A DNA stretch of 64,000 nucleotides from Prochlorococcus sp. AG-402-M15 (GCA_003216615.1 QCIP01000002.1:124001-188000), one strand, 5' to 3'; shown: positions 11,306 to 21,895, numbered from the stretch's first letter. The notes: generated by a model from the sequence alone, not told the origin. Translations and numbers: made by a program.

Positions 11306-12034
11306 ATGAAAAACAGATTTAATTCAGAAGATAAAATAATTTTGGCAATTGATGGTCTAGATTTAAATCAAGCAAAACTACTTCTGGAAAGATGCCCTAG
11401 TATTAAGTGGGTGAAAGTTGGTTTAGAGCTTTTTGTTAGGGAAGGTCCAACAGCTATTGAGATTTTGAAAGGTTTAAATAAAAAAATTTTTTTAGACTTA
11501 AAATTTCATGATATTCCAAATACCATGAGTGCAGCATGTTATCAAGTTTCAAGATTAGGGGTTGATATAATTTCTGTTCATTCTTCAGCAGGTCTTAAAG
11601 CTCTTAAGGATACAAAAAAAGCATCTTTAGAAGGAGCCAACGTTGCCAATGTAAACCCTCCATTAGTTGTTGGTATAACTGTATTAACAAGTTTTTCTCT
11701 TAAAGATTTTCAGACTGATCTTGATAGGAAAAATTCAATTGAAGATAATGTATTGAGACTTGCAAAATTATCTTTTGATGCCGAATTAGATGGATGCGTT
11801 TGCTCCCCTTGGGAAGTAAAAATGTTGAGATCGATTTATAAGAATAATTTTGAACTAATAACACCAGGTATCAGATTAAATATTGATAAAAAAGATGATC
11901 AAAATAGAATTATGACTCCCCATGAAGCAATAGATAATGGTGCTTCTAAATTGGTCATTGGTAGATCAATTTCCAAAGCTTTAGATCCTAATAAAGCTCT
12001 AATAGAAATTTTTAAATCTATTAATTCTGATTAA
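11306..12034 (+). CDS. pyrF: Orotidine 5'-phosphate decarboxylase
   Basis: [12 protein letters not shown] motif; LVIGRSI. Confidence 0.95.
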   Translation: MKNRFNSEDKIILAIDGLDLNQAKLLLERCPSIKWVKVGLELFVREGPTAIEILKGLNKKIFLDLKFHDIPNTMSAACYQVSRLGVDIISVHSSAGLKALKDTKKASLEGANVANVNPPLVVGITVLTSFSLKDFQTDLDRKNSIEDNVLRLAKLSFDAELDGCVCSPWEVKMLRSIYKNNFELITPGIRLNIDKKDDQNRIMTPHEAIDNGASKLVIGRSISKALDPNKALIEIFKSINSD

Positions 12035-12611
12035 TTTTGGATTCTTCGCCTTTAAGCAATCTTTTTATGTTTGTTCTATGTTTCCAAATAACTAATACTG
12101 CCACAATTAAACTTATAAAAAAGTAAGAGTCTATAAAATTACCTAGATAAAAAAACATAAAAAAAGGAAGTAAGATTGCAGCTGAAATACTTGATAAAGA
12201 TACAAATTTAGTTTTTGCTAATACTATTAAAAAAATCCCAAGAGACGCTAGTCCAACTTTCCAGGAAAGAGCTAAAAACATACCTAATCCTGTCGCAACA
12301 GCTTTTCCTCCTTTCCCTTTAAGCCATATTGGCCATATATGTCCTGTGATAGCGGATATGCCTGCTATTACCTCTATTAATCCTTGGTCTGTGTAATGCT
12401 GAGCAATTTTTACTGCAATAAGTCCTTTCCCAACATCAATGAGAAAAACAAAAAGTGCTGGCCATTTCCCTACATTTCTTAAGACATTTGTGGCACCTGT
12501 AGATCCAGAACCTATTGTTCTTAGATCTATATTTTTGAGATATTTCCCAACTAAAAAACCTGTGGGAAGAGATCCTAAAAGATAACTCACAAAGATTATT
12601 AAAATATTCAT
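12021..12611 (-). CDS. plsY: Glycerol-3-phosphate acyltransferase PlsY
   Basis: [40 protein letters not shown]. Confidence 0.93.
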   Translation of the reverse strand: MNILIIFVSYLLGSLPTGFLVGKYLKNIDLRTIGSGSTGATNVLRNVGKWPALFVFLIDVGKGLIAVKIAQHYTDQGLIEVIAGISAITGHIWPIWLKGKGGKAVATGLGMFLALSWKVGLASLGIFLIVLAKTKFVSLSSISAAILLPFFMFFYLGNFIDSYFFISLIVAVLVIWKHRTNIKRLLKGEESKINQN

Positions 12612-12616
12612 ACAAA

Positions 12617-13627
12617 TTAGTTTAGATCAAGATCATCGTAAATTTCATTATCTGAACCAGCGAATGCAAGCCACAATGGGAATTGAAGTATTGGAATTTC
12701 AACGGATGTTTCTGCTGCATCAATAATAATAAACGGTAATTCTTCATTAGCTTCTAATCTATCAGCTCTTTCGATGACACCTTCAGGCCTTTCAAAAAGA
12801 ACTATCCCACTATTAGGTCCAAAGTCATCTCTAGTGAGACCAAGTGAATCTTGAAGAATTCTTCTCCACTCTCCTAGTCGTTCAGGTTGCGAAGCTAAGA
12901 TAAGCGTTTGAAACTGATCTCCATATAATTCGCCAAGGATAGATATTAAACCAGCTGATAATAAGGCATTTTTTTGTCGAGATCCTCTACTTTCAAGAGA
13001 ACCTCTCCCACCCATATTAAAGAACCAATCATCCATAATTTCAATATCTGATGAATCAAGACTTCGTCTTAATTTCCAGGGTTCAGCATAAAAATCAGGT
13101 TGTTCTGTGAAAGTTGAAAAGCAGCTTTTTATAATCTGTTCATCTGGCTTAAATGTTTCAGAAAGAGCAGGAACATTAAACATATTATTTGTACTACTTT
13201 TTTCCTTCTTTTCATCCAGGGGAGATGGCTTTACGATTATTGGTTGAGAAACTAATTCAAGTTTTTCAACGTTTTGTGAAAGATTTTGCAAAGCACCAGT
13301 TAAGTACTCTTGAAAGCCTTTAACTTTTTTAGCAATATTATCTGACTGTCCTTGGAAATTTGAATCAATATCTTTTTTTAATTCATTTTTTTTTGTTTCT
13401 AACTCTTTTATCTCTCTAACTAAAGAGTCCTTTTTTGAAACTAGATCTTTAAAAATCTCATTAGAAATTTCATCAAAGGATTTGCTTGATGTGTCTTTTT
13501 TTGATGCAATTTTTTTATTTTGCGTTGTATTTTTTTTACTAATTTGTTTGGTTTTATCATCTGAAATTGACTTATCTAATATTGATTCCTTCTCAGGATT
13601 ACTGTTTGAAATTTCTGTATTGGTCAT
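12617..13627 (-). CDS. DUF3086-family conserved cyanobacterial protein
   Basis: Coiled-coil N-terminus, conserved C-terminal domain ([24 protein letters not shown]). Confidence 0.65.
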   Translation of the reverse strand: MTNTEISNSNPEKESILDKSISDDKTKQISKKNTTQNKKIASKKDTSSKSFDEISNEIFKDLVSKKDSLVREIKELETKKNELKKDIDSNFQGQSDNIAKKVKGFQEYLTGALQNLSQNVEKLELVSQPIIVKPSPLDEKKEKSSTNNMFNVPALSETFKPDEQIIKSCFSTFTEQPDFYAEPWKLRRSLDSSDIEIMDDWFFNMGGRGSLESRGSRQKNALLSAGLISILGELYGDQFQTLILASQPERLGEWRRILQDSLGLTRDDFGPNSGIVLFERPEGVIERADRLEANEELPFIIIDAAETSVEIPILQFPLWLAFAGSDNEIYDDLDLN

Positions 13628-13662
13628 TTAAATAATTTTGATGATTAAGTAAACATTAAGTT

Positions 13663-14079
13663 TTAGGAATTTTTAATTTCCAGTGAGTCAACTTTTTTCA
13701 AAAGTTCATCTTTTAATTGCTTTGGATCAAATAATATTGGTAATAAATGAGGACTGGACTTTTCTCTAAAGTAAAAAATACCTGGGATTATTGGGAAAAA
13801 GAATTTCCAAGAGATCCAATTCTTGAATGGAAAAATTCTAATCTCTTTCCCTAATTGTAAAACTATAAAATCATCACCTGTTATTTTAATTCTTAAGGTA
13901 AATGATTGAAGCAATAAGAAAAAGCTAAAAGATGCAAAAATTATTGTCGGTAAAGAACCAATATTCAGGAATAAAAGCATAAAACTTAAAACTATTAGAA
14001 TGATTGGCAATTGAAATGATGGTGAAATTATTACTGATTCTTCTTTTTTTGATTTAGTGTTAAACATAGACTTATCCAA
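13663..14079 (-). CDS. DUF3119-family membrane protein
   Basis: Two hydrophobic segments followed by a PH-like soluble domain; next to an MlaE-type permease. Confidence 0.6.
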   Translation of the reverse strand: MDKSMFNTKSKKEESVIISPSFQLPIILIVLSFMLLFLNIGSLPTIIFASFSFFLLLQSFTLRIKITGDDFIVLQLGKEIRIFPFKNWISWKFFFPIIPGIFYFREKSSPHLLPILFDPKQLKDELLKKVDSLEIKNS

Positions 14080-14827
14080 ATAAAATTTGTGTTAGTAATA
14101 CATCCATTAAAGATACAGTAACAAGAGTCATTACAACCGCGCCTGTTGTACTTGTTCCAACTTCTTTAGGACCACCTTTTGTGGTAAGTCCATATCCACA
14201 AGCAATAATTGAAATAAGGAATCCGAACACTACAGATTTTATTAACATTGAAGTTAAGTCTGTACTGGTCAAACTCACATTACCTGATCGTACAGATGTC
14301 CAAAAAACTATGGGAGGAACTTTATAAAAAATCGTGCTCCAAATTTGTCCACTCCACAAGGCTACAGATAAAAACAAAAGGCATTGTATCGGAGACATTA
14401 TTACCATCGATAGTAACCTTGGAACGACTAAATATTGGACAGGTTCTGTTCTTAACATTGTTATGGCCTCAATTTGTTCTGTAACTTTCATAGTGCCTAG
14501 TTGAGCAGCATAAGCTGTGGCAACCTTCCCAGTCATTAAGGTGGCAGTTAGAAGAGGAGCCATTTCTCTTGCCATTCCTACAGCTAATAAACCTCCTATT
14601 TCGCTTGAAACCCCCATACTTGTCAGTTGCGACGCAACTTGGATATTAAATACTGTACCTGCCGCAATTCCTGTAATTAATACAATTAATAAACTTCCTG
14701 GACCTGACTCCATTAGTTGGTCAAAAAGATCATTTTTGGAAATTTTACCTCTAAAGATAAAATTAATTGCTTGCCCGCCAATGATTAAGCTGCTTAGAAG
14801 TCTTTTTAAAAACATAATATAATTCAT
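14072..14827 (-). CDS. MlaE/TGD1-type ABC transporter permease
   Basis: GLLAVGMAREMAPLLTATLMTGKVATAYAAQLGTMKVTEQIEA motif. Confidence 0.9.
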   Translation of the reverse strand: MNYIMFLKRLLSSLIIGGQAINFIFRGKISKNDLFDQLMESGPGSLLIVLITGIAAGTVFNIQVASQLTSMGVSSEIGGLLAVGMAREMAPLLTATLMTGKVATAYAAQLGTMKVTEQIEAITMLRTEPVQYLVVPRLLSMVIMSPIQCLLFLSVALWSGQIWSTIFYKVPPIVFWTSVRSGNVSLTSTDLTSMLIKSVVFGFLISIIACGYGLTTKGGPKEVGTSTTGAVVMTLVTVSLMDVLLTQILFG

Positions 14828-14836
14828 ATTTATATA

Positions 14837-16234
14837 TTAGTTCTTAATTAATTTTTGATCCCACTTCCTCATTATTAAAAGACCCATTATTACCAATAAT
14901 GAAGGTATAAAACCAATACATAATCTAATAGTTAATTGTGCCGACATACATTGTTCAAAAATATCAAAACTATTTTTATCAACTAAGCATGATTGATAAC
15001 CTGATAAATACAATAAAAATCCTAATAATTGAACACTTAATGCAATGCCAATCTTCTGAATAAGAACCATCCAAGCAGTATATAGACCTGCTGGTTTCTC
15101 TGGATCTTCGTCTATTGCATCTGGAAGTAGTGACCAAGGGATAAGAAAAGCCGTTGAAGCTCCAATGCCAATAATACAGATTATGAAAATTAAAAGAAAA
15201 AACAAAAATATGTTATTGGCAGTAAGAAATATATTGTCCCCAACTCCTGAAGCAATTGATAAAGAAGGCAAAAATAAAGCAGCTGTGCATGAAATAATCC
15301 ACATAATAGCTCCATAGTTTAAAGCTGAAATTCTATTTAATTTATTTGATACTCTTGTCCAAATTTGTAAACCTACTAAGGCGCTAATTTGGAAAGGTAT
15401 AGGGATCCATTTCGCAATATCTACAGGTACTCTCAACACATCCTCTACATAGATTAAAGCTACAGTTTGCATCAATTGTAATGCGCACCAAAGCAGAATA
15501 TAAAGAGTAATAACTTTGAGAAATTTTTTATTTCTAAAGATTCTTTTGAATTGAAGTTTTACGGCTTCTACTTTTCCTGAAGGCCTTCTTGCTTTTTTTG
15601 CAAATGGAGCCAATCCCCAACAGGATATTAATGTTGCAGCAACTGCAATACAGCCACTTATTTTACCCATTAAAAAATATTCATTATTTGATGATCCTTC
15701 AGAACCTAAAACAACTCCAGCAATTATCAAACCAGTTAGTCCTGCAATTATTGAGCCAGTAAATCTAGATGCGTTTAACCTTGTTCTTATAGCTGTTTTT
15801 TCAGAAATTTCAGTAGATAGAGCTGCAAAAGGAAGATTAATACTCGTATAAGCAGTCATTACCACTATAGAAATTATGGAATAGTAAATAGTCTTGTTTA
15901 GCACTGAACCTGTTGGTGTCCACCATATTGCAGCTAAAGAGAAGCCAAGAGGAACAGATGCCGCTACCATCCAAGGGATTCTTGGTCCCCATCTTGATTT
16001 GGTACGATCACTTAACCATCCAATTAGAGGGTCATTTATTGCATCCCATATCTTTATTAACATTAATAATGAACCTGCAATTATTACTGGTAAACCAGCC
16101 GAGATAAAGAATTTGAAAAGAAAAAAACCAAATTGCGTCGCTACCAAACCTGTGCCTGCATCTCCTAGCCCATAGGAAATCATTAATCTTGTTGTTGATC
16201 TATTAATATTTTTTTTCGAGTGTGAATTTTCCAA
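14837..16234 (-). CDS. MFS transporter, GPH (glycoside/cation symporter) type
   Basis: About 12 TM segments; WDAINDPLIGWLSDRTKSRWGPRIPWM. Confidence 0.85.
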   Translation of the reverse strand: MENSHSKKNINRSTTRLMISYGLGDAGTGLVATQFGFFLFKFFISAGLPVIIAGSLLMLIKIWDAINDPLIGWLSDRTKSRWGPRIPWMVAASVPLGFSLAAIWWTPTGSVLNKTIYYSIISIVVMTAYTSINLPFAALSTEISEKTAIRTRLNASRFTGSIIAGLTGLIIAGVVLGSEGSSNNEYFLMGKISGCIAVAATLISCWGLAPFAKKARRPSGKVEAVKLQFKRIFRNKKFLKVITLYILLWCALQLMQTVALIYVEDVLRVPVDIAKWIPIPFQISALVGLQIWTRVSNKLNRISALNYGAIMWIISCTAALFLPSLSIASGVGDNIFLTANNIFLFFLLIFIICIIGIGASTAFLIPWSLLPDAIDEDPEKPAGLYTAWMVLIQKIGIALSVQLLGFLLYLSGYQSCLVDKNSFDIFEQCMSAQLTIRLCIGFIPSLLVIMGLLIMRKWDQKLIKN

Positions 16235-16295
16235 TCTTTTTACTTTGTTGATTGTTTGATAATGTATTATTGCAATGGTAATTCTATTACTTAGT

Positions 16296-16366
16296 GCGGG
16301 CGTGGTTTAGTGGTAAAACCTCAGCCTTCCAAGCTGAAGATGCGGGTTCGATTCCCGCCGCCCGCT
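16296..16366 (+). tRNA. tRNA-Gly(TCC)
   Basis: Cloverleaf: acceptor gcgggcg/cgcccgc, anticodon loop ..cttccaa.., T arm gcgggttcgattcccgc. Confidence 0.95.
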
Positions 16367-16367
16367 T

Positions 16368-18401
16368 TTAGAATATATTATTTTTTGCTCCAAATACATC
16401 ATCTGAAATGATTAATAAAGAGCTTCTGCTCTTTATTGAAACAGATCTTTCATTAACAGTTAAGGGTTCGAAAATTTCAGATATGCTTGTATCAATCACT
16501 TTTAACCAATTACATTTACATTTTGGCAAGGGGAAATCTATACTTTTTGAATATGCATTTAAACCTATCCATACCAAAGGATTAGTTTTGCCTTTGTTTA
16601 TGCTAAAGGCAACTGTGTGAGACCAACTACCCCAATCAGGGCTATCTAACTTTGTTCCATGCCAATAATATGTCGGAATATTTTCATGAATTTGATTGTT
16701 AGGTAAGAATGATGGATTAAAAATGTTTATCAGTTTTTTTCGAATTTTTATAACGTATTTAAAGTATTCTAATAATTCCAAATCTTGTTGAGCATGATTC
16801 CAATTCATCCAACCTAATAAATTATTTTGGCACCATGAATTATTGTTACCTCCTTGGGTTCTTCCTATTTCATCACCCATAAGTATCATTGGAACACCTT
16901 TAGAGATAAGTAAACTAAGAATTAGATTTTTTTGTTGTCTTTTTCTTAAATCATTGATTAATAAGTTTGTGGTTGGTCCCTCTGTACCATGATTCCAAGA
17001 ATTATTGTGATTATCACCATCTCTATTTTGTTCTCTATTGGCAAAATTATGTTTTCTATTGAATGTTACTAAATCTTTTAGTGTGAATCCATCATGTGAA
17101 GTAATAAAATTTATTGATTTTGGGAAAATATTATCTTTTTTATAAATAGAAGGGGTACCTTTTATTTTATCGCTCATGTTCCAAGCTGTATCTTTATCTC
17201 CCTTCCAAAATTTTCGCAAGTCATCTCTAAAATGACCATTCCAAGTAAAAGTATTCTTAGATGGGAAATCACCTAATTTATATAAACCACCACAATCCCA
17301 TGGTTCACTTATAAACTTAATATCTATAAGTTCTGGTTCACATTCTATATCTTCAAAAATTGGAGGATTATCAAGCGGCGAAAGATTTTCTCCTCTTGAT
17401 AGGGCAATTCCTAAATCAAATCTAAAACCATCAACTCCTAATTCACTCGCCCAACATTTTAATGATTCAATTATTAGTTTTCTAACTAATCCTCTGTTTG
17501 CTGCAATAGTATTACCACAGCCAGAGACGTCTTGATAATTTTTATCTTTTCCAATAAAGTAATAAAGATTTTCATCTATACCTTTCCAGGATATTGCAGG
17601 TCCTTGAGAATCTCCCTCAGACGTATGATTGTATACAACATCTAAAATGACTTCAATGTCTGCTTTATGACATTCCTCTACTAATCTTCTAAATTCCTCT
17701 CTATCCTTTTCGGCGGATTCATTCGAAAGATATTCAAAATGCGGAGTAAACCAATTTATTGGACTATAACCCCAAAAATTTTTTAGACCATTTGGGGCAT
17801 CAGTTGGATCAAAACAAAAAATTGGAAGTAATTCAATTGTTGTAATACCCAGCTCTTTGAGATACGGAATTTTTTTTAAAAAATTCTTAAAACAACTTTC
17901 ATTTTTATCAGTTGATTCAGTGAAAGCTTTGATATGGAGTTCATAAATAATTGTTTCTTCCCAAGAATGTTTAGGTCTTGGATAATCCTTAAAATTAAAT
18001 AATTTTCTATTGCAAACAACGCTTTTAAGACAAGAATTAGTATTTTCTTGTGTTTTTAATGCATTTTCTCTTTTATAACTTCCCCACCCAGTAATGCCCC
18101 TTGAACATGGATCAAGTAATACTTTTTTTTCAAAGTTATTATTAATTTCATTATTTTTTTGTTTTACTCTAAAAGCATAAATACAACCTTCATTCAGATT
18201 TTTTATTTCCGCATGCCAGTAAGGACCTGTATTATGATTCTGATCTAGTTTTAACGTAGTTTTTGGGGAAATAGATTCCTCTTTCTCAAACAATAAAATT
18301 TCCACATATTCTGCATTTGTTGCTATTAGGGAAAAATTAACTCCTTGTGAAGTTATAGAACTTCCTAAAGGGAATGGTTTACCTTTATTAATATGATTCA
18401 C
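16368..18401 (-). CDS. glgX: Glycogen debranching enzyme / isoamylase-type GH13
   Basis: DVVYNHTSEG, GVDGFRFDL, ITSHDGFTL motifs. Confidence 0.9.
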   Translation of the reverse strand: MNHINKGKPFPLGSSITSQGVNFSLIATNAEYVEILLFEKEESISPKTTLKLDQNHNTGPYWHAEIKNLNEGCIYAFRVKQKNNEINNNFEKKVLLDPCSRGITGWGSYKRENALKTQENTNSCLKSVVCNRKLFNFKDYPRPKHSWEETIIYELHIKAFTESTDKNESCFKNFLKKIPYLKELGITTIELLPIFCFDPTDAPNGLKNFWGYSPINWFTPHFEYLSNESAEKDREEFRRLVEECHKADIEVILDVVYNHTSEGDSQGPAISWKGIDENLYYFIGKDKNYQDVSGCGNTIAANRGLVRKLIIESLKCWASELGVDGFRFDLGIALSRGENLSPLDNPPIFEDIECEPELIDIKFISEPWDCGGLYKLGDFPSKNTFTWNGHFRDDLRKFWKGDKDTAWNMSDKIKGTPSIYKKDNIFPKSINFITSHDGFTLKDLVTFNRKHNFANREQNRDGDNHNNSWNHGTEGPTTNLLINDLRKRQQKNLILSLLISKGVPMILMGDEIGRTQGGNNNSWCQNNLLGWMNWNHAQQDLELLEYFKYVIKIRKKLINIFNPSFLPNNQIHENIPTYYWHGTKLDSPDWGSWSHTVAFSINKGKTNPLVWIGLNAYSKSIDFPLPKCKCNWLKVIDTSISEIFEPLTVNERSVSIKSRSSLLIISDDVFGAKNNIF
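16414..16437. repeat. Perfect 10-bp inverted repeat with 4-nt loop inside the 3' end of glgX
   Basis: AATAAAGAGC-TTCT-GCTCTTTATT. Confidence 0.85.
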
Positions 18402-18502
18402 TTTCGATTTATCATTGATTAGTTAAATATTAAGATAATTTTTCAAGTTACTGATATTTAAATAATAGATGCAAAATTAGAAAAAAACTCAAATTTTAAG
18501 GT

Positions 18503-18544
18503 CTCACCAATCAACTTTATTAGATCTTGGTGAGTGTTAGTTTT
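18503..18544. repeat. 8-bp perfect inverted repeat flanked by A-tract and T-tract (terminator/ncRNA-like)
   Basis: CTCACCAA-N26-TTGGTGAG, flanked by aaaaaaactc and gttttttaatt. Confidence 0.6.
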
Positions 18545-18764
18545 TTAATTAATTACAATTTATCCGTCCATATGCTCAGTGCAATAGACGATTTAGAGAT
18601 AAAGTTTAATAAGGAGAAAACCAGATTTTTCTTGATTTCATAATAAAAATTATGCTTTTCCATGTGATGAGAAGGAAATATATCTGAAAATTAATAAAAT
18701 ATAATAAATAGTTCAAATTCTTAACTTTATTACCTGTTGAAAAAATTTCCCTTTGATAAATGAA

Positions 18765-18785
18765 GTTAGCCTTTTTAAGGCTAAC
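18765..18785. repeat. Perfect 9-bp inverted repeat, 3-nt loop
   Basis: GTTAGCCTT-TTT-AAGGCTAAC. Confidence 0.85.
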
Positions 18786-19027
18786 TTTAGTAATAGCAAG
18801 GGGTTTAGCTGTTTTATAATTAAAGAGGCTATTTTTTATATGAGAAAAATGTGCGCTCATAAAATTAAATAATTTAGCTAAAAATGTCTCTTAGATTTGT
18901 ATAAAGCTTTGCGCCGCTGGCATTTTCGGTTGCCGTATTCGTATTTGCTCCATATGATGTGCAAGTTCGAGGTTTTTAGAGTTGATTTAACTCTTCTCTT
19001 CAGAATCTCTGCTTTATAAACAATTCA

Positions 19028-19303
19028 ATGAACAAAGCTGATTTAGTAAATCTTGTTGCTGCTCGTACCGAGCTCACAAAAACGGAAGTTTCTTTAGTTG
19101 TTGATGCAACTATTGAAACTATTGTTGATTCAGTAGTGGAAGGCAAAAAAGTCTCCATACTAGGATTTGGTTCTTTCGAACCAAGAGATCGTTCTGCAAG
19201 ACAGGGATTAAACCCTAAGACAGGCGAAAAAATAGCAATACCTGCTAAAAGAGTGCCAACATTCTCAGCAGGTAAACTTTTTAAGGATAGAGTTCAAGGG
19301 TAA
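19028..19303 (+). CDS. hup: HU family DNA-binding protein
   Basis: MNKADLVNLVAARTELTK; GFGSFEPRDRSARQGLNPKTGEKI. Confidence 0.97.
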   Translation: MNKADLVNLVAARTELTKTEVSLVVDATIETIVDSVVEGKKVSILGFGSFEPRDRSARQGLNPKTGEKIAIPAKRVPTFSAGKLFKDRVQG

Positions 19304-19336
19304 TCTTTTTTCATCTATCTCTACCTTTAATACCAA

Positions 19337-19365
19337 GGTGCCCTTTAAGGGGCATCTTTTTTTTT
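19337..19365 (+). terminator. Rho-independent terminator of hup
   Basis: ggtgccctttaaggggcatc stem-loop followed by a 9-10 nt T tract. Confidence 0.85.
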
Positions 19366-19442
19366 AATTGCAATAAAATTCTACAAGTTTAATGACCAAA
19401 ACTATTAAACAGGTATTCCAAATTTTCAAGTCTTAAGAAGTA

Positions 19443-19754
19443 ATGAAATATTTAACTATTGTATTCTTAAAATTTTTGTTGTTATCTAACTTTGTTATGG
19501 CAGAAACAATACCAACAAAATCCAATATTTTAAAGCAATCTAAAGATTGTCTTGAAGATTCTCAACCTCAAGTTTGTAAAGAGTTAGTTTCTGAAATAGA
19601 AAAACTTCAATTAGAAGTATTTGACCAAAATAGATTCAAATGTCAAACAAGTTTATTGGGGTTGCAGTCGGAAATTATTGGAACTAACTTTATGAAAAAT
19701 TTAGCAAATAAGAGAATTTCATTTATGATTCCATATGTGATTAAAAATTGTTAA
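19443..19754 (+). CDS. Hypothetical secreted small protein, four cysteines in the mature part
   Basis: Signal-like N-terminus MKYLTIVFLKFLLLSNFVMA; ORF in an otherwise empty gap. Confidence 0.6.
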   Translation: MKYLTIVFLKFLLLSNFVMAETIPTKSNILKQSKDCLEDSQPQVCKELVSEIEKLQLEVFDQNRFKCQTSLLGLQSEIIGTNFMKNLANKRISFMIPYVIKNC

Positions 19755-19808
19755 TTATTAAAATAATTTATTTTTTTAGAATATTATAAATTTGTTATTT
19801 AAGTTGCA

Positions 19809-20054
19809 ATGGAAAAAGGTTTCTCTAATAATAAAGTTAAGAATGATGTTGAAATAAAAGAATTAAAAAAAGGAAAAAAGGGCTTAGCTGCTTTTCTTAA
19901 AGGAAAGAAATTTACTTACACTTTGCCAGGTAAAAAACAAATAAATATTTTTGGATCAATAGTAATAGGATTAAATATTATTTTAATATTGCTAGTCATC
20001 CTATATTTAAAGAATCAAGAATTCCATGACTTTGTTTTTAATGTTGGTCGTTAA
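19809..20054 (+). CDS. Hypothetical basic protein with one C-terminal TM helix
   Basis: 81 aa; INIFGSIVIGLNIILILLVILYL. Confidence 0.55.
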   Translation: MEKGFSNNKVKNDVEIKELKKGKKGLAAFLKGKKFTYTLPGKKQINIFGSIVIGLNIILILLVILYLKNQEFHDFVFNVGR

Positions 20055-20111
20055 TGATTCTTAGATCGAAAAAATTTTTTTTAATGATATATTTAAATTT
20101 TAGAAATTCTT

Positions 20112-20369
20112 ATGAAGTTAGTTAATTTAGTTTTTAAAGTATTTTTTTTGTTAGTAATTCTGCTATTTTTAATATATTTTCTTACAGGTTATGACTCTGC
20201 TTTTGAAGCAGATCAGTATTGTCATTCATATCTCTCAAGTTACAATAATCTTTATGGAAATTATGGTTGTGATCATGATACTGAAACACATAAATGGATA
20301 CTTTACGAGTCAAATGACAATAAAGAACCAGCTAAAATTATTAAGAAATTTAGGTACAAATTTTTATAA
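20112..20369 (+). CDS. Hypothetical small protein, N-terminal TM
   Basis: 85 aa; hydrophobic N-terminus. Confidence 0.5.
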   Translation: MKLVNLVFKVFFLLVILLFLIYFLTGYDSAFEADQYCHSYLSSYNNLYGNYGCDHDTETHKWILYESNDNKEPAKIIKKFRYKFL

Positions 20370-20576
20370 CTCAAATTTTTTATAAAAAAACTTTGCACAT
20401 ATTATGGAAATTATTGCTGTAATTGTAAAAGTAAGATACTGATATATGCTTCCTTCTAAGTAAATTTTATTTTTATAGAGAGGATAATCTATGAAAGAAC
20501 CTAATGTTCCCCAAATTATTACCCATGCAGATATGTATAAGAATACTTTTATTGGATTAGATTTTTTTTCTTTCAT
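20364..20576 (-). CDS. Hypothetical small two-TM protein
   Basis: 70 aa; two hydrophobic segments; directly downstream of the hli gene on the same strand. Confidence 0.5.
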   Translation of the reverse strand: MKEKKSNPIKVFLYISAWVIIWGTLGSFIDYPLYKNKIYLEGSIYQYLTFTITAIISIICAKFFYKKFEL

Positions 20577-20578
20577 TT

Positions 20579-20824
20579 TTAATTAATACCAAAAATTGAA
20601 GAAGTCACAGGTCTGCCGCTAAAAACCAACTCGGTTAATATGAGCATTAAGAATCCGATCATAGCTGCTCTACCATTAACAAGCTCAGCGCTGCTATTAA
20701 ATCCAAAAACATTCTTTACTTCATCACCTTGATTGTCTACCCATTTTGAGTATTCATTATCTTTTGATGATTTATTAGTGGAATCATCATTTTGATATTC
20801 CATTTGAGAGTCTTTTTCTTGCAT
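20579..20824 (-). CDS. hli: High-light-inducible (HLIP/ELIP-like) chlorophyll-binding protein
   Basis: AELVNGRAAMIGFLMLILTEL motif. Confidence 0.93.
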   Translation of the reverse strand: MQEKDSQMEYQNDDSTNKSSKDNEYSKWVDNQGDEVKNVFGFNSSAELVNGRAAMIGFLMLILTELVFSGRPVTSSIFGIN

Positions 20825-20866
20825 TGAGTCTTTTTTGTTTATATTAATAATTTTTAAACTAATTTA

Positions 20867-21895
20867 TTAGTTAATTAAACTCGAAATTATAAAAAAAATT
20901 AAGACAAAAATTATTATCCATAAAAACTGTAATCTCAAAATTAATTGACAAATTAATTTAATTTTCTCTCCAGTACAATTTTCCCCAGTTGGATTAATTA
21001 TTGGCTTTTCAATAATTGCATTTTTATATTTACTTTTTCCTCCCAATGTAATACCGGAAATATATGCAAATATAGCTTCTGAAATCCCAGCATTAGGCGA
21101 ATCATATTTTTTACCATCAAGATAACTTTTTTTTATAATTGGTATAAAATCATTAATTTTCGAACCAACTAAGGGTAATGTGATTAAAACTAATCTTGCA
21201 GGAACAAACGTAAAAATATCTTCGATTTTTGCACTGAAAAAACCTAAATATCTAAAGTAATCATATTTGTAACCTATCATTGAATCTAAAGTACTTATTG
21301 CTTTATATGAAAAACCAAGAGATAAAGGCCCTGGTAAAAAAATTGAAAACTTCATTAAAACAATTCCAACAAAAATCCAAAATAATGGCCCAAATATTCC
21401 ATCAACAGAATTCTCGGTAAGACTCTCGGTACATGATCTCAAAAGATGTTCTATAGAAGATGAACTTACATCCCTACTTACTATTCTTTGAACCTTCTTT
21501 TTGATTATTTTCTTATTTTGATCATTAATTTCCTTGCGTTCTATTAGATCTGTAATCTCTTTTACACTTGAAATAAGTCCCTTAGTAGCAATACAACTTG
21601 AAAGTCCAAAAAAAATTAAGAATCCACTAAAAAAATGATTTCTTGATTGCACATAAATGAGTTCTATCAATTTCGCGAAACTAAAACTAAATCCAATAGT
21701 GGATATAGCGACGATGAAACCTCCCCACAATAATATTTTTTTATTTTCTCCAAAATTTTTTATGAGGTAATCGGATATTTTTTTTATATAAAAGCCAATT
21801 ATTTGAACCGGGTGGATTAGGAATATTGGATCGCCGATTAACAAATCAAAACCTATAGATCCAAGAAATATTAAGAATAAATTTATTTCAGCCAA
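20867..21895 (-). CDS. cobD: Adenosylcobinamide-phosphate synthase (CobD/CbiB)
   Basis: [32 protein letters not shown]. Confidence 0.9.
   Translation of the reverse strand: MAEINLFLIFLGSIGFDLLIGDPIFLIHPVQIIGFYIKKISDYLIKNFGENKKILLWGGFIVAISTIGFSFSFAKLIELIYVQSRNHFFSGFLIFFGLSSCIATKGLISSVKEITDLIERKEINDQNKKIIKKKVQRIVSRDVSSSSIEHLLRSCTESLTENSVDGIFGPLFWIFVGIVLMKFSIFLPGPLSLGFSYKAISTLDSMIGYKYDYFRYLGFFSAKIEDIFTFVPARLVLITLPLVGSKINDFIPIIKKSYLDGKKYDSPNAGISEAIFAYISGITLGGKSKYKNAIIEKPIINPTGENCTGEKIKLICQLILRLQFLWIIIFVLIFFIISSLIN

Noticed and set aside
18572-18643. 23-codon ORF MLSAIDDLEIKFNKEKTRFFLIS
   Set aside because: Very short, no Shine-Dalgarno-like sequence or neighbour support; cannot be distinguished from chance.
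18606-18860. 84-aa minus-strand ORF upstream of hup
   Set aside because: Spans a perfect hairpin, has low-complexity AT-driven composition and no protein-like motif; more likely non-coding.
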